NCBI RefSeq assembly: GCF_013839445.1
Contig: NZ_JACDIT010000002.1
Location: forward strand, 390,199-454,198
Direction: 5' to 3'
Source: Chthonobacter albigriseus
Lineage (GTDB): Bacteria > Pseudomonadota > Alphaproteobacteria > Rhizobiales > Pleomorphomonadaceae
Length of the DNA: 64,000 nt
The first letter of the stretch is position 1. Every line of letters starts with the position of its first letter. The notes beneath the pieces were generated by a model, which saw only the letters and a program-made list of their open reading frames with translations, was not told where the DNA came from and did not search any database. The translations under genes and the position numbers were made by a program. Below, piece after piece: positions 9,769 through 19,998 of the stretch.

Positions 9769-9778
9769 TGTATATACA
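9769..9778. promoter_or_regulatory. Palindrome TGTATATACA upstream of vapB
   Basis: A perfect 10-bp palindrome, 33 bases before the vapB start. VapB antitoxins with their toxins usually repress their own promoter by binding short inverted repeats of this AT-rich kind, so this is the likely operator or part of it. The position is seen; the function is inferred. Confidence 0.45.
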
Positions 9779-9811
9779 ATTTCTATGTGAGTGTAAGGAC
9801 AGGATGGTACG

Positions 9812-10054
9812 ATGCCCCTCAGCATTCGGGATGCCCGGGCAGCGACGCTCGCGCGCGACTTGGCCCGGCGACGTGGAACGACGATGACGGCCGCCATCGT
9901 GCAGGCGCTTGAGAATGAACTGAAGCGGGAGAAGGAAGCCGTTCCGTTAGCGGAACGACTTTCAGCACTGGCAGCGCGTGCAAAGGCCATGAGCGGGCCG
10001 AATCCCCGTCCCATGTCCAAGGACGAGCGCGACGCGCTGTGGGACGACAGCTGA
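9812..10054 (+). CDS. vapB: Type II antitoxin, VapB-like (PSK-operon/Rv0623 type)
   Basis: An 80-residue protein beginning MPLSIRDARAATLARDLA, the layout of the Rv0623-like (PSK operon) antitoxins. A short N-terminal DNA-binding segment with RRRGTTMTAAIV is followed by a charged C-terminal tail (SKDERDALWDDS) expected to wrap the toxin. The stop codon overlaps the toxin start as TGATG, giving translational coupling with the antitoxin made first. Together with the PIN protein it forms an autoregulated module. No mobile-element remains are seen nearby. Confidence 0.88.
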   Translation: MPLSIRDARAATLARDLARRRGTTMTAAIVQALENELKREKEAVPLAERLSALAARAKAMSGPNPRPMSKDERDALWDDS

Positions 10055-10467
10055 TGGTGGTCGACACTTCGGCGATCGTTGCAGTCGTGACGGGAGAGCG
10101 ACGAGCAGCCGATCTGTCGGCTGCCATGGCCGCTTCAAAGCGTTTGCTCGTCTCGCCGATGACTCGCCTCGAAGCGGCGATCGTTCTCTCGACGCGCCTT
10201 GATATCGCACCGGTTCAGGCGGAGGCAGTGTACGACGAGTTCATCGAGGAGGTGGGTGCCGTTTCGGTGGTCTTGTCCGACGATGTTGCCAGAGAGGCCG
10301 TCCAAGCCTACAGCCAATACGGGAAGGGCCGGCATCCCGCCCGGCTCACTCTGGCTGACTGCGTCGCCTACGCGATCGCCAAAGCCGAAGGTGCAAGCCT
10401 GCTCTTCGTCGGCCACGACTTCGCCCGGACGGACGCCCAAAGCGCGCTCGCCGATCCGAGCCCCTGA
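10054..10467 (+). CDS. vapC: VapC-like PIN-domain ribonuclease toxin
   Basis: A 137-residue PIN-domain protein starting MVVDTSAIVAV. The first acidic residue (Asp4) lies in the VDTSA motif. A Glu in MTRLEAAIVL (about residue 42) and Asp residues in LTLADCVAYAIA (about 98) and VGHDFARTD (about 117) complete the metal site. Members cleave tRNA or rRNA until neutralised by VapB. The ATG at 10054 overlaps the antitoxin stop; an upstream in-frame start at 10039 lies inside vapB and has no ribosome site. All catalytic residues appear intact, so the pair is probably functional. Confidence 0.9.
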   Translation: MVVDTSAIVAVVTGERRAADLSAAMAASKRLLVSPMTRLEAAIVLSTRLDIAPVQAEAVYDEFIEEVGAVSVVLSDDVAREAVQAYSQYGKGRHPARLTLADCVAYAIAKAEGASLLFVGHDFARTDAQSALADPSP

Positions 10468-10480
10468 CCTCGCGACCGCC

Positions 10481-12085
<1,605 letters not shown>

Positions 12086-12087
12086 CG

Positions 12088-13221
12088 TCAACGGTCCTTC
12101 GGGTCGAGCGCGTCGCGCAGGCCGTCGCCGACGAAGTTGAGGGCGAACAGGGTCACGACGAAGAAGACGGAGGGGAAGATCAGCAGCCAGGGCGAGGCCT
12201 GCATGTTGGCGCTGCCCTCGGCGATCAGCGTCCCCCAGCTGGTCAACGGCTCCTGCACGCCGAGGCCGAGGAAGGAGAGGAAGCTCTCCAAAAGGATCAC
12301 CTGCGGAACCAGCACGGTGACGAACACCACCACCGGACCGATGGTGTTGGGGATCACGTGGCGGCGGATGATGGCCCAGGTGGAGAGGCCCATGGCGTTG
12401 GCCGCCTCCACGAACTCGCGGCGCTTCAGCGACAGCGTCTGGCCGCGCACGATGCGGGCCATCTCCAGCCACTGGATGGCGCCGATGGCGGCGAAGATCA
12501 GCGCGAAATGGCGGCCGAAGAACACCACCAGCATGATCACGAAGAACATGAAGGGCAGCGAGTAGAGGATCTCCACCAGCCGCATCATCACGTTGTCCAC
12601 CTTGCCCCCGATGTAGCCGGAGGCGGCGCCGTAGACGACGCCGATGACCAGCGCTACGAAGGTGGCGAGCAGGCCGACCACCAGCGAGATCTGGCCGCCG
12701 ATCATGATGCGGGCGAAGAGGTCGCGGCCGTTCTTGTCGGTGCCCATCGGAAAGTACTGGCGGTTGACGCTGCCGGTGATCGTCATCGTCCGGCCGTCGT
12801 CGGCGGTGCTCGCCACCGTGGCGCCGTCGAACTCGTCCGGGCGGTCGAGATAGCGGGTCAGGCGTTCGTCGATCGGCTCGTCGTCGGTGAGGACGGCCGA
12901 GTAGCTGCTGCCGGTCACCTCGAACTCGGACAGCGTCACCCGGCCCCGCTCCACGGCGCCCGTCATCACCTCCTCCAGCGTCTCCTCCTCCGGATAGGGC
13001 GTCAGGCTCGGCGGCACCCCGACGTAGCTGCCGAAGATCTCGTCGTAGCGGTGCGGGTAGACCCAGGGACCGGCGAAGCAGACCACGGCGACGAAGGCCA
13101 GGATGATCAGGCTGGTCACCGCCGCCTTGTTGCGCTTTAGCCGGGCGAGCGCGATCGAGCCCAGGCTCTGTCCGGCGCCCTCGGCAGGGGCGAGCTCGAG
13201 CGGGGCGGGAACGTCACTCAT
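12088..13221 (-). CDS. oppC: Oligopeptide ABC transporter permease, OppC type
   Basis: A 377-residue inner-membrane permease. It has an N-terminal cytoplasmic tail, the first helix at about residues 35-57, a large periplasmic loop of about 110 residues before the core, then about five helices. The ATPase-contacting EAA loop reads EAANAMGLSTWAIIRRHVIPN. OppC proteins are usually about 300 residues; the extra length is the periplasmic loop (about 60-165). The ATG at 13221 overlaps the end of oppB by 8 bases, giving coupled translation. Confidence 0.92.
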   Translation of the reverse strand: MSDVPAPLELAPAEGAGQSLGSIALARLKRNKAAVTSLIILAFVAVVCFAGPWVYPHRYDEIFGSYVGVPPSLTPYPEEETLEEVMTGAVERGRVTLSEFEVTGSSYSAVLTDDEPIDERLTRYLDRPDEFDGATVASTADDGRTMTITGSVNRQYFPMGTDKNGRDLFARIMIGGQISLVVGLLATFVALVIGVVYGAASGYIGGKVDNVMMRLVEILYSLPFMFFVIMLVVFFGRHFALIFAAIGAIQWLEMARIVRGQTLSLKRREFVEAANAMGLSTWAIIRRHVIPNTIGPVVVFVTVLVPQVILLESFLSFLGLGVQEPLTSWGTLIAEGSANMQASPWLLIFPSVFFVVTLFALNFVGDGLRDALDPKDR

Positions 13222-14137
13222 AGCGCACCCTCGGGTCGATCACCGCGTAGAGCACGTCGACGATCAGGTTGAACACCACGATGAAGAGCGAGATCAGCAC
13301 CACCGTGCCCATCACCAGCGTGTAGTCGCGGTTGAGGGCGCCGAGCACGAAGTAGCGGCCGACGCCCGGCAGGGAGAAGATGGTCTCCACCACCACGGAG
13401 CCGGTCAGAACGCTGGCCGCCGTCGGGCCGAGGTAGCTCACCACCGGCATCAGGGCGGATCGGAGCGCGTGCGTCACCACCACCGAGCGCGCCGGCAAGC
13501 CGTAGGCGCGGGCGGTGCGGACGTGGTCGGCGCGCAGCGATTCCAGCATCGCGCCGCGGGTCAGGCGGGCGAACACGGCCAGCTGCGGCAGCGCCAGGGC
13601 CAGCACCGGCAGCACCAGCTCGCGGAAGCCGCCGTCGCCCCAGCCACCGGCCGGCACCCATCCGAGGATCACCGCGAAGACAAGCGAAAGCACCGGTCCC
13701 AGCACGAAGTTCGGAATGGTGATGCCGAGCGTCGCCACCGACATCACCGCATAGTCGAAGGCCGAGTTCTGCCGAAGCGCGGCGTAGGTCCCGACCGCGA
13801 CGCCGCCGACCACGGCGATCAGCAGCGCCCAGGATCCGAGCACCAGCGAATAGGGCAGCGCCTGCAGGATCAGTTCGCTGACGGTGTAGTCCCGGTAGAT
13901 GAAGCTCGGTCCGAAATCGCCCTGCAGCACGTTTTTCAGGTAGTGCCAGTACTGCACCACCAGCGGCTGGTCGAGCAGGTAGGTTTTGTTCAGCGCCGCC
14001 AGCACCTGCGGCTCCAAAGGCCGTTCCAGGTTGAACGGCCCCCCCGGCGCCAGCCGCATCATGAAGAACGAGATGGTGACGACGATGAACACGGTCGGAA
14101 TGGCCGACAGCAATCGTCGAAGGACGAAACGGAACAT
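13214..14137 (-). CDS. oppB: Oligopeptide ABC transporter permease, OppB type
   Basis: A 307-residue permease close in length and N-terminal sequence to enterobacterial OppB (MFRFVLRRLLSAIPTVFIVV, then FFMMRLAPGGPF and GDFGPSFIYRDY). It has six membrane helices and an EAA-type loop reading RTARAYGLPARSVVVTHAL. The start at 14137 has an AGGTGG ribosome site 5 bases upstream; the ATG at 14170 does not. It forms the channel with OppC. It is separated from oppA by 495 bases that hold two palindromic repeat elements, unlike the tight spacing in the rest of the operon. Confidence 0.92.
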   Translation of the reverse strand: MFRFVLRRLLSAIPTVFIVVTISFFMMRLAPGGPFNLERPLEPQVLAALNKTYLLDQPLVVQYWHYLKNVLQGDFGPSFIYRDYTVSELILQALPYSLVLGSWALLIAVVGGVAVGTYAALRQNSAFDYAVMSVATLGITIPNFVLGPVLSLVFAVILGWVPAGGWGDGGFRELVLPVLALALPQLAVFARLTRGAMLESLRADHVRTARAYGLPARSVVVTHALRSALMPVVSYLGPTAASVLTGSVVVETIFSLPGVGRYFVLGALNRDYTLVMGTVVLISLFIVVFNLIVDVLYAVIDPRVRYE

Positions 14138-14220
14138 GTGCACCACCTGCTCGGTGTGAAACTCAGCCATCAGACCAAATTCTAAAGGGTAGCCAGGCTC
14201 CCCCGCCTCCCCGCCTCCCG

Positions 14221-14338
14221 CCGTCATGGTCCGCGAAGGCGGACCACCCACGACTTTTTCCGGCCCGCGGGTTCCCAACCCCTCACGAACACCCTCACGC
14301 CCCAATGCGTGGGTGGTCCGCCTGCGCGGACGATGACG
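14221..14338. repeat. Palindromic mosaic repeat element, copy 1
   Basis: The left arm (14221-14260) contains a self-complementary hairpin (GGTCCGC-GAAG-GCGGACC). The right arm (14307-14338) is the inverted complement of the left arm with a few mismatches, so the whole can fold into one long hairpin. The left arm is identical over 40 bases to that of copy 2. This resembles the intergenic mosaic elements common in alphaproteobacterial genomes. Confidence 0.8.
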
Positions 14339-14420
14339 TGTCGGGGGTGAGACGGGTGAACACCGATCAACGCTCCGCCGGGCGGCACCCAATCGAGCCC
14401 ACTCTCCTTCACCCCCACTG

Positions 14421-14539
14421 CCGTCATGGTCCGCGAAGGCGGACCACCCACGACTTTTTCGACAGGCAGGGGGCCAACCATCTACCGAACGGCTTCCAGC
14501 CCAAATACGTGGGTGGTCCGCCTTCGCGGAGCATGACGG
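14421..14539. repeat. Palindromic mosaic repeat element, copy 2
   Basis: The left arm (14421-14460) is identical to that of copy 1. The right arm (14507-14539) contains GGTGGTCCGCCTTCGCGGA and is a nearly perfect inverted complement. The inner 46 bases differ from copy 1, so the arms, not the core, are conserved. Confidence 0.8.
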
Positions 14540-14632
14540 GTTTGGGTGGAATGCACCTCGCACCTGCCGGCGCAACGCTCCACGCCCCGAAGACGGAAGC
14601 CGTGCGGCCCCCGTCTCCGGGTCTCTGCGGCG

Positions 14633-16228
14633 TCACTCGATGGAGAGGTACTTGGTCAGGTGCTCGTTGACGGCGTTGTTCTCGAAGCCCTTCACCTTTC
14701 GGTTGACGAGCCAGAGCGAGCCGTTGTTGAGGAAGGGCGAGACGGGCTGTTCCTTGGCCATCAGCGCCTCGGCCTTCTGCAGCACCTCCATGCGCTTGGC
14801 CGGGTCGGTCTCGGCGTAGGACTGCTTCATCAGCGCGTCGTAGTCGGCGTTCTTCCAGTGGCCGTAGTTGAAGGTCGCGTTTTCGGACGTCAACAGGCTG
14901 AGGAAGTTCTCCGGATCGGCGTAGTCGGCCGCCCAGCCGGCGCGGGCAACCTGAAAGATGCCGCCTTCCTGCAGATAGGCGTAGTGCGACTTCACGTCGA
15001 GGTTTTGCATGGTCACCTCGACGCCGATCGCCTTCCACATGTCGGCCACGGCAGTGGCCACCTTCTTGTGGTTTTCCGAGGTGTTGTAGCGGATGTCGAT
15101 CTTCAGCGGCTTGCCGCCCTCACCGTAGCCGGCCTCCTTCAGCAGTTCCTTGGCCTTGTCCTCGCGGTCGAGCTGGTCCATCGAGCTCCACTCCACGGGC
15201 ACGGGCGTGTAGCCCTCCATGCCCGGCGGCACGAAGGCGTAGGACGGCAGGTAGGAGTTGGTGAAGATCTTCTCCGACAGGAAGTCGCGGTCGACCGCCA
15301 TGGAGAGCGCGGTCCGCACCCGCACGTCGTCGAAGGGCGGGGTCCGGTTGTCGAACACGTAGTAGTAGGTCGCCAGGTTGGGGGCGACCTTGATCTGGTC
15401 GGCGCCGAGCTTCTCGGTCAGAAAATCCAGCTGGTCGGCCTGGAACTGATAGACGACATCGAGCTCGCCGGCCTCGAACATGCGCTGGGTGGCCGGCATG
15501 TCCTCGGTCAGCGTGTAGACCACCTTGTCGATCTTGACGTTCGCCGCGTCCCAGTAGTTCGGGTTCTTGGCGGCTGTGATCTCGCCGCCGGCGACGAAGC
15601 CGGTCAGCACGTAGGCGCCGTTGGAGATCATGTTGCCCGGCTTGGTGAAATCCTTGCCGAACTGCTCGATGTTGCCCTTGTGGACGGGGATGGCGGTGTA
15701 GTGGGTGGCGAGCTGCAGGAAGTAGGGCGTCGGCCGCTCCAGCGTCACTTCCAGCGTCTTGGCGTCGATCGCCTTGAGGCCCACGCCCGCCACATCACCC
15801 GTCTTGGTATTGTAGGCCTTGGCGCCCTTCACGGGGTGAAGCATGAATGCATACTCGGCCGCCTCGTCCGGGTTGAGCAGGCGGGTCCAGGAATAGACGA
15901 AGTCGTCCGCCGTCACCGGGTCTCCGTTGGACCACTTGGCGTTCTCGCGGATCTTGAAGGTGTAAACCGTCCCGTCGTCGGACACCGTCCAGCTCTCGGC
16001 CGTGCCGGGCACCACCTTGCCGGTGGGGTCGTAGATCGTCAGGCCTTCGAAGAGATCGCGGACGACGAAGCCCTCCACGTCGATCGAGATATGCGCCTGG
16101 TCCAGCGTCTGCGGTTCGCCGCCGTTGCCGCGGCGGATCGTGGTCTCCGCGCTCGCAGCCGAGACGGACACCAGCAGCGTGGCCGACAATAGCGCCGCGG
16201 CCAGCCCGCGGTGAAGGGACAGTGTCAT
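14633..16228 (-). CDS. oppA: Oligopeptide ABC transporter substrate-binding protein, OppA type
   Basis: A 531-residue family 5 solute-binding protein. Signal peptide at residues 1-28 (ending ASAAS-AE), then the OppA/MppA-like opening TTIRRGNGGEPQTLDQAH and the family core with VKGAKAYNTKTGDVAGVG. The start at 16228 is set by an AGGAGG ribosome site 6 bases upstream; longer reading frames lack one. It binds peptides in the periplasm and delivers them to OppBC. It leads the operon, followed by repeat elements that may stabilise its mRNA relative to the permease genes. A puuE-like gene lies 249 bases upstream on the same strand. Confidence 0.93.
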   Translation of the reverse strand: MTLSLHRGLAAALLSATLLVSVSAASAETTIRRGNGGEPQTLDQAHISIDVEGFVVRDLFEGLTIYDPTGKVVPGTAESWTVSDDGTVYTFKIRENAKWSNGDPVTADDFVYSWTRLLNPDEAAEYAFMLHPVKGAKAYNTKTGDVAGVGLKAIDAKTLEVTLERPTPYFLQLATHYTAIPVHKGNIEQFGKDFTKPGNMISNGAYVLTGFVAGGEITAAKNPNYWDAANVKIDKVVYTLTEDMPATQRMFEAGELDVVYQFQADQLDFLTEKLGADQIKVAPNLATYYYVFDNRTPPFDDVRVRTALSMAVDRDFLSEKIFTNSYLPSYAFVPPGMEGYTPVPVEWSSMDQLDREDKAKELLKEAGYGEGGKPLKIDIRYNTSENHKKVATAVADMWKAIGVEVTMQNLDVKSHYAYLQEGGIFQVARAGWAADYADPENFLSLLTSENATFNYGHWKNADYDALMKQSYAETDPAKRMEVLQKAEALMAKEQPVSPFLNNGSLWLVNRKVKGFENNAVNEHLTKYLSIE

Positions 16229-16477
16229 CGACAACCTCCTGTTCTTGCGGAGGCCGGCATGCCGCACTGCGACACCCCTGGCCGAGCCTCCGGATGAGGC
16301 AAGGCTATTCGCCTGTTCGGCGGTGGCAACCCTTATTTTTACGGATGCCCTTCGGGCAGTTCGGTTTTTGAACGCCGCGGGCAACAATCGGGCGCGTAGG
16401 ACGGCAGCCCTTTCCAGTGGCAACCAAAGTCGGCGCGGCGGCATTCGTTTCGTTGCTGCGAGATCACGAGGTCGTGA

Positions 16478-17389
16478 TCAGCCCGGTTTGTGGTGCGCCG
16501 TCCAGTGCCAGGCGATGTCGATGCGGCGGGCGAGCCAGACCTTGTCGTGGCCGAGCACGTAGTCGACGAAGCGCTGCAGCGCGGCGATGCGGCCGGGGCG
16601 GCCGACGAGGCGGCAGTGCAGGCCGATGTTGAGCAGCTTGGGGGCGCCCGCCTCGCCTTCGGCATAGAGGACGTCGAAGCTGTCCTTCAGGTAGCTGAAG
16701 AACTGGTCGCCGGCGTTGAAGCCCTGGTTGGTGGCGAAGCGCATGTCGTTGCTGTCGAGGGTGTAGGGGATCACCAGGTGGGGGCCGTTCGGCCCCTGGA
16801 TCCAGTAGGGCAGATCGTCGGCGTAGCTGTCGGAGGAGTAAAGGAAGCCCCCCTCCTCCATCACCAGGCGCGTGGTGTGCTCGGACGAGCGGCCGGTGTA
16901 CCAGCCGAGTGGGCGGGCGCCGGTCACCGCCTCGTGGATGCGGATCGCCTCAAGCATGTGCTCGCGCTCGGCCTCGGCGGTGAAGTCGCGGTAGTCGATC
17001 CACTTCAGCCCGTGGCTGGCGATCTCCCAGTCGGCCTCCTTCATGGCCGCCACCGCTTCCGGATTGCGGGCGAGCGCGGTCGCGACGCCGTAAACTGTCA
17101 CCGGCACGTTGCGCGCGGTGAACAGCCGCCACAGGCGCCAGAAGCCGGCGCGGGAGCCGTATTCGTAGATGGACTCCATGTTCATGTGCCGCTGGCCGGG
17201 CCAGGCCTGCGCACCGACGATCTCCGACAGGAACGCTTCGGACGCGGCATCCCCGTGCAGGATGTTGTTCTCGCCGCCCTCCTCGTAGTTGAGCACGAAC
17301 TGCACGGCGACGTTCGCGCCGTCCGGCCAGGCGGCGGCGGGCGGGGTGCGGCCATAACCGACCATGTCACGCGGATACGAAGCGTCCAT
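16478..17389 (-). CDS. puuE: PuuE-type polysaccharide deacetylase-fold allantoinase
   Basis: A 303-residue NodB-fold protein. It opens with YPRDMVGYGRTPP and NYEEGGENNILHGD, sequences characteristic of the cofactor-independent allantoinase PuuE, which hydrolyses (S)-allantoin in purine breakdown. IASHGLKWIDYRD and LGWYTGR follow, as in that family. Some relatives act on other amide substrates or on chitin oligomers, and no other urate-pathway gene is near, so the substrate is not certain. The start at 17389 (MDASYP) is chosen from the family start; in-frame ATGs further upstream give an unrelated N-terminus. Confidence 0.82.
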   Translation of the reverse strand: MDASYPRDMVGYGRTPPAAAWPDGANVAVQFVLNYEEGGENNILHGDAASEAFLSEIVGAQAWPGQRHMNMESIYEYGSRAGFWRLWRLFTARNVPVTVYGVATALARNPEAVAAMKEADWEIASHGLKWIDYRDFTAEAEREHMLEAIRIHEAVTGARPLGWYTGRSSEHTTRLVMEEGGFLYSSDSYADDLPYWIQGPNGPHLVIPYTLDSNDMRFATNQGFNAGDQFFSYLKDSFDVLYAEGEAGAPKLLNIGLHCRLVGRPGRIAALQRFVDYVLGHDKVWLARRIDIAWHWTAHHKPG

Positions 17390-17803
17390 CCTCACCCTCT
17401 CGATACTGTTCGCATTTGCGGTAACGTCCGACAGGACCGGCATGTTTGCAAGCGCCGTCGTCTGACGACCCGCCCCCCGGCCTGACGGGCCATCCACCTT
17501 CCCTCCCGCTCCCCCACTCGTGCCTTCCCGGCGCCTCCGCTTCCCCGTCTTTGTGTCCGCGCCGGCGGACCCACGAGATCTTTCTTTCGCTGGGCCCGGA
17601 TCGGCCGAACTGCTGATCGACAGTGTAGAACGACGAAGGTTGCTGTTGTGAAAAAGTAACTGTCATTCCGCGCGAGCGGCTGATTCGGACGCTTGCTTCG
17701 CGGCAGATATTGATTAGGTCCTTCACTTGCCTGATAAATGAGCCTTGTTTTTCGTGTACTTTTTACTTCTGCCATCAAGCACCAAGACGGGGCTGCGTTT
17801 CAA
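17390..17803. other. Divergent intergenic region, puuE / glycosyltransferase
   Basis: A 414-base gap with no convincing gene. It holds a diverged half-copy of the palindromic element (17553-17588), a more AT-rich tract near 17640-17770 and presumably both promoters. Confidence 0.6.
17553..17588. repeat. Diverged half-copy of the palindromic mosaic element
   Basis: A GTCCGC-GCCG-GCGGAC hairpin followed by CCCACGAGATCTTTC, matching the left arm of the elements at 14221 and 14421 with several substitutions. No right arm is seen. Confidence 0.5.
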
Positions 17804-18955
17804 ATGGCAAACAATCGCATCCTTGTGGCTTCGGGCCACGGCAAAGACATGTCGTTGTTCGTCACCAACTGCTTCGAGTTCTCATCGATCATCGAAGCAG
17901 CCGGGGACGTCGATCTTGTTGCGCCCAAGCGCCGAAAGCGGTCCTTTCTGGGCGACAAGCTGAACCGCGTCGCCAACAAGCTTCGGCGCGTCGCCAGAAA
18001 ACCACGCCGGATCGAGATGGAGCCGTATGTCATCGAGGATGACTACGAGTTCTTCTTCTTCGTCTGCCTCAACGTCGACCAGCTCGTTGACGTGCCCGCC
18101 TTCGTCAACCGGCAAGACAAGTGCCGGAAGTCGGCGGTCATGCTGCTGGAGGTGATCAACAGCGAATTGGCGAGCCAGACGGAGACGCTGCGTCTCCTCG
18201 ACACGTTCGACCACGTGTTCGCGTTCAGCCGGCACAGCGCGGAAGCCCTGCAGCAGTATACGAAGACGCCGTGCTCCTTCCTGCCGGGCGGAGCGGATTG
18301 CCTGGCCACCGGCCCGGCGTCGCTGAAGACCGAGCGGCCGATCAACGTCTACAGCATGGGCCGGCGGTCGGAAGACCTGCACTGCCAGTTCCGGTCCTGG
18401 TCCGACGAGGGGGACTTCTTCTACGTCTACGACATCGGCCACGGGCTCACCGCCTACAGCTTGAAGGACGCGCGCGCCCTCACGCTCTCGATGATCCGGC
18501 GGGCGCAATATTTCATCTGCTACAACATGATGGTCGGTCCGAAAGCCAAGCTGCTCGGCGGCAAGGACTGGATCCCGTTCCGCTTCTTCGAAGGGGCTGC
18601 CGGCGGTGCGGTGATGATCGGGTCGCGGCCGGAATGTGCCGAGTTCAAGGACCTGTTCGACTGGCCCGATGCGGTGATCGACATGCCGGAGGACCCGGCG
18701 TCGGCAAGGCCCCTCCTGGAATCGCTCAACCGGGATCCCAGGCGGGTGACCACCATCCGCTACCGAAACATGGTGGAGGCGCTTCGCCGGCACGACTGGG
18801 TGCATCGCTGGGAGAATGTGCTGGTCAGCATGAGCGTCGCGGTGCCGGCGGGCGTTATGGTGCGCAAGTCGGCGCTGGAGGAGCGCATCGTCACCCTCTC
18901 GGCCGAATACGAGTACCTGATCAACCTCCTGTCGAACATCACCCCCGGCGCCTGA
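17804..18955 (+). CDS. CgeB-like glycosyltransferase family protein
   Basis: A 383-residue soluble protein. The C-terminal half has the layout of the CgeB/YkvP-type GT-B glycosyltransferases (a FRFFEGAAGGAVMIG stretch, where the conserved Glu binds the nucleotide sugar, followed by an acidic DMPEDP loop). The N-terminal half is poorly conserved but contains VFAFSRHSAEAL. It may add a sugar to a surface glycan. It is a single-gene unit. The start is uncertain: ATG 17804 is preferred over 17738, which would add 22 unlikely residues; neither has a strong ribosome site. The first 250 bases are richer in AT than their surroundings, possibly reflecting transfer. Confidence 0.72.
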   Translation: MANNRILVASGHGKDMSLFVTNCFEFSSIIEAAGDVDLVAPKRRKRSFLGDKLNRVANKLRRVARKPRRIEMEPYVIEDDYEFFFFVCLNVDQLVDVPAFVNRQDKCRKSAVMLLEVINSELASQTETLRLLDTFDHVFAFSRHSAEALQQYTKTPCSFLPGGADCLATGPASLKTERPINVYSMGRRSEDLHCQFRSWSDEGDFFYVYDIGHGLTAYSLKDARALTLSMIRRAQYFICYNMMVGPKAKLLGGKDWIPFRFFEGAAGGAVMIGSRPECAEFKDLFDWPDAVIDMPEDPASARPLLESLNRDPRRVTTIRYRNMVEALRRHDWVHRWENVLVSMSVAVPAGVMVRKSALEERIVTLSAEYEYLINLLSNITPGA

Positions 18956-19082
18956 GCCGGGCGGCCATCTATATCACCGGATCGGTTCATCGAACCGTCA
19001 TCTAGCCGTCGCCGTACCGTTAAGCGAGACCGATAGGTTCCATCTCGTTCGCTGATGAATGTCGCGCAACGGGAGGCTGTTC

Positions 19083-19910
19083 ATGCTCGCTTTCAAGGGT
19101 GTCACCAAGCGTTTCGGCGGCAAGACCGCGGTCGACGACATCAGCCTGGAGATCCCGAAGGGGCAGATGGTCGGCGTGATCGGGCGGTCGGGCGCGGGCA
19201 AGTCCACCCTCCTGCGGATGATCAACCGTCTTGCCGAAACCACCGACGGCTCGATCGTGGTCGAGGGCGTCGACGTCACGCAGTTGAAGGGTGCGGCGCT
19301 GCGGTCCTGGCAGGCGGACTGCGCGATGATCTTCCAGCAGTTCAACCTGGTGCCGCGGCTCGACGTGCTCACCAACGTGATGCTCGGGCGCCTCAACCGC
19401 CGGTCCACGGCGGCGAGCCTGTTCAAGATCTTCTCCGACGAGGAGCGCGCGCTCGCCATCGCCGCGCTGGAGCGCCTCGGCCTTGCGGAGACCGCCCTGC
19501 AGCGCGCCGGCACCCTTTCCGGCGGCCAGCAGCAGCGGGTGGCGATCGCCCGCGCGCTGATGCAGCAGCCGCGCGTCATCCTCGCCGACGAGCCGATCGC
19601 CTCGCTCGATCCGCGCAACGCCCAGATCGTCATGGAGTCGCTGCGCGACATCAACCGGCGCGAGGGCATCACCGTCATCACCAATCTCCACACGCTCGAC
19701 ACTGCCCGCGCCTACTGCACCCGCATCGTCGGGATGGCGGCCGGGCGCGTGGTGTTCGACGGGCCGGCGCACGCCCTCACCGAGGCGGCCGCCCGCGAGA
19801 TCTACGGCGCCAACGGCATGGAGGAGGCCTTCTCGGAGGCGATCACCTCCACCAGCCTGCGCTTCCCCACGCCGGCCGCGCATGCCGCGCCCGCGCTTGC
19901 GACCGCCTGA
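19083..19910 (+). CDS. phnC: Phosphonate-type ABC transporter ATP-binding protein
   Basis: A 275-residue ATPase. Walker [18 protein letters not shown] near residue 35, signature [15 protein letters not shown] and Walker [13 protein letters not shown]. The length and the [16 protein letters not shown] segment are those of PhnC. It energises import of phosphonates or related phosphorus oxyanions through the PhnE permeases. The ATG at 19083 has GGGAGG 6 bases upstream, better than the ATG at 19059. First gene of phnCDEE; no C-P lyase genes are in the window. Confidence 0.93.
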   Translation: MLAFKGVTKRFGGKTAVDDISLEIPKGQMVGVIGRSGAGKSTLLRMINRLAETTDGSIVVEGVDVTQLKGAALRSWQADCAMIFQQFNLVPRLDVLTNVMLGRLNRRSTAASLFKIFSDEERALAIAALERLGLAETALQRAGTLSGGQQQRVAIARALMQQPRVILADEPIASLDPRNAQIVMESLRDINRREGITVITNLHTLDTARAYCTRIVGMAAGRVVFDGPAHALTEAAAREIYGANGMEEAFSEAITSTSLRFPTPAAHAAPALATA

Positions 19911-19998
19911 TCGGCGGCGCGCGTCCAGAACGTCCGGCCCGGCGTCACTGGGCCACGTCCCAAGAAAAGCACCATCCCGGAAAAGTCAGGAGACCGTC

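Larger units (their letters stand above)
14138..14632. other. Non-coding stretch between oppA and oppB
   Basis: No gene is seen here. The stretch contains two copies of a palindromic mosaic element (listed separately), spaced exactly 200 bases apart, within what is otherwise a compact operon. Confidence 0.7.

Noticed and set aside
6601..9912. A 1103-residue plus-strand frame across the antiporter and SDR genes
   Set aside because: Antisense to two well-supported genes; His/Arg/Gln-rich with no fold signature and no ribosome site.
10039..10054. Earlier in-frame start for the PIN toxin
   Set aside because: It lies inside vapB without a ribosome site; the TGATG overlap at 10052-10056 and the family N-terminus favour 10054.
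14221..14539. Repeats considered as a CRISPR array
   Set aside because: Only two copies, with inverted arms and unequal cores; no regular spacers and no cas genes.
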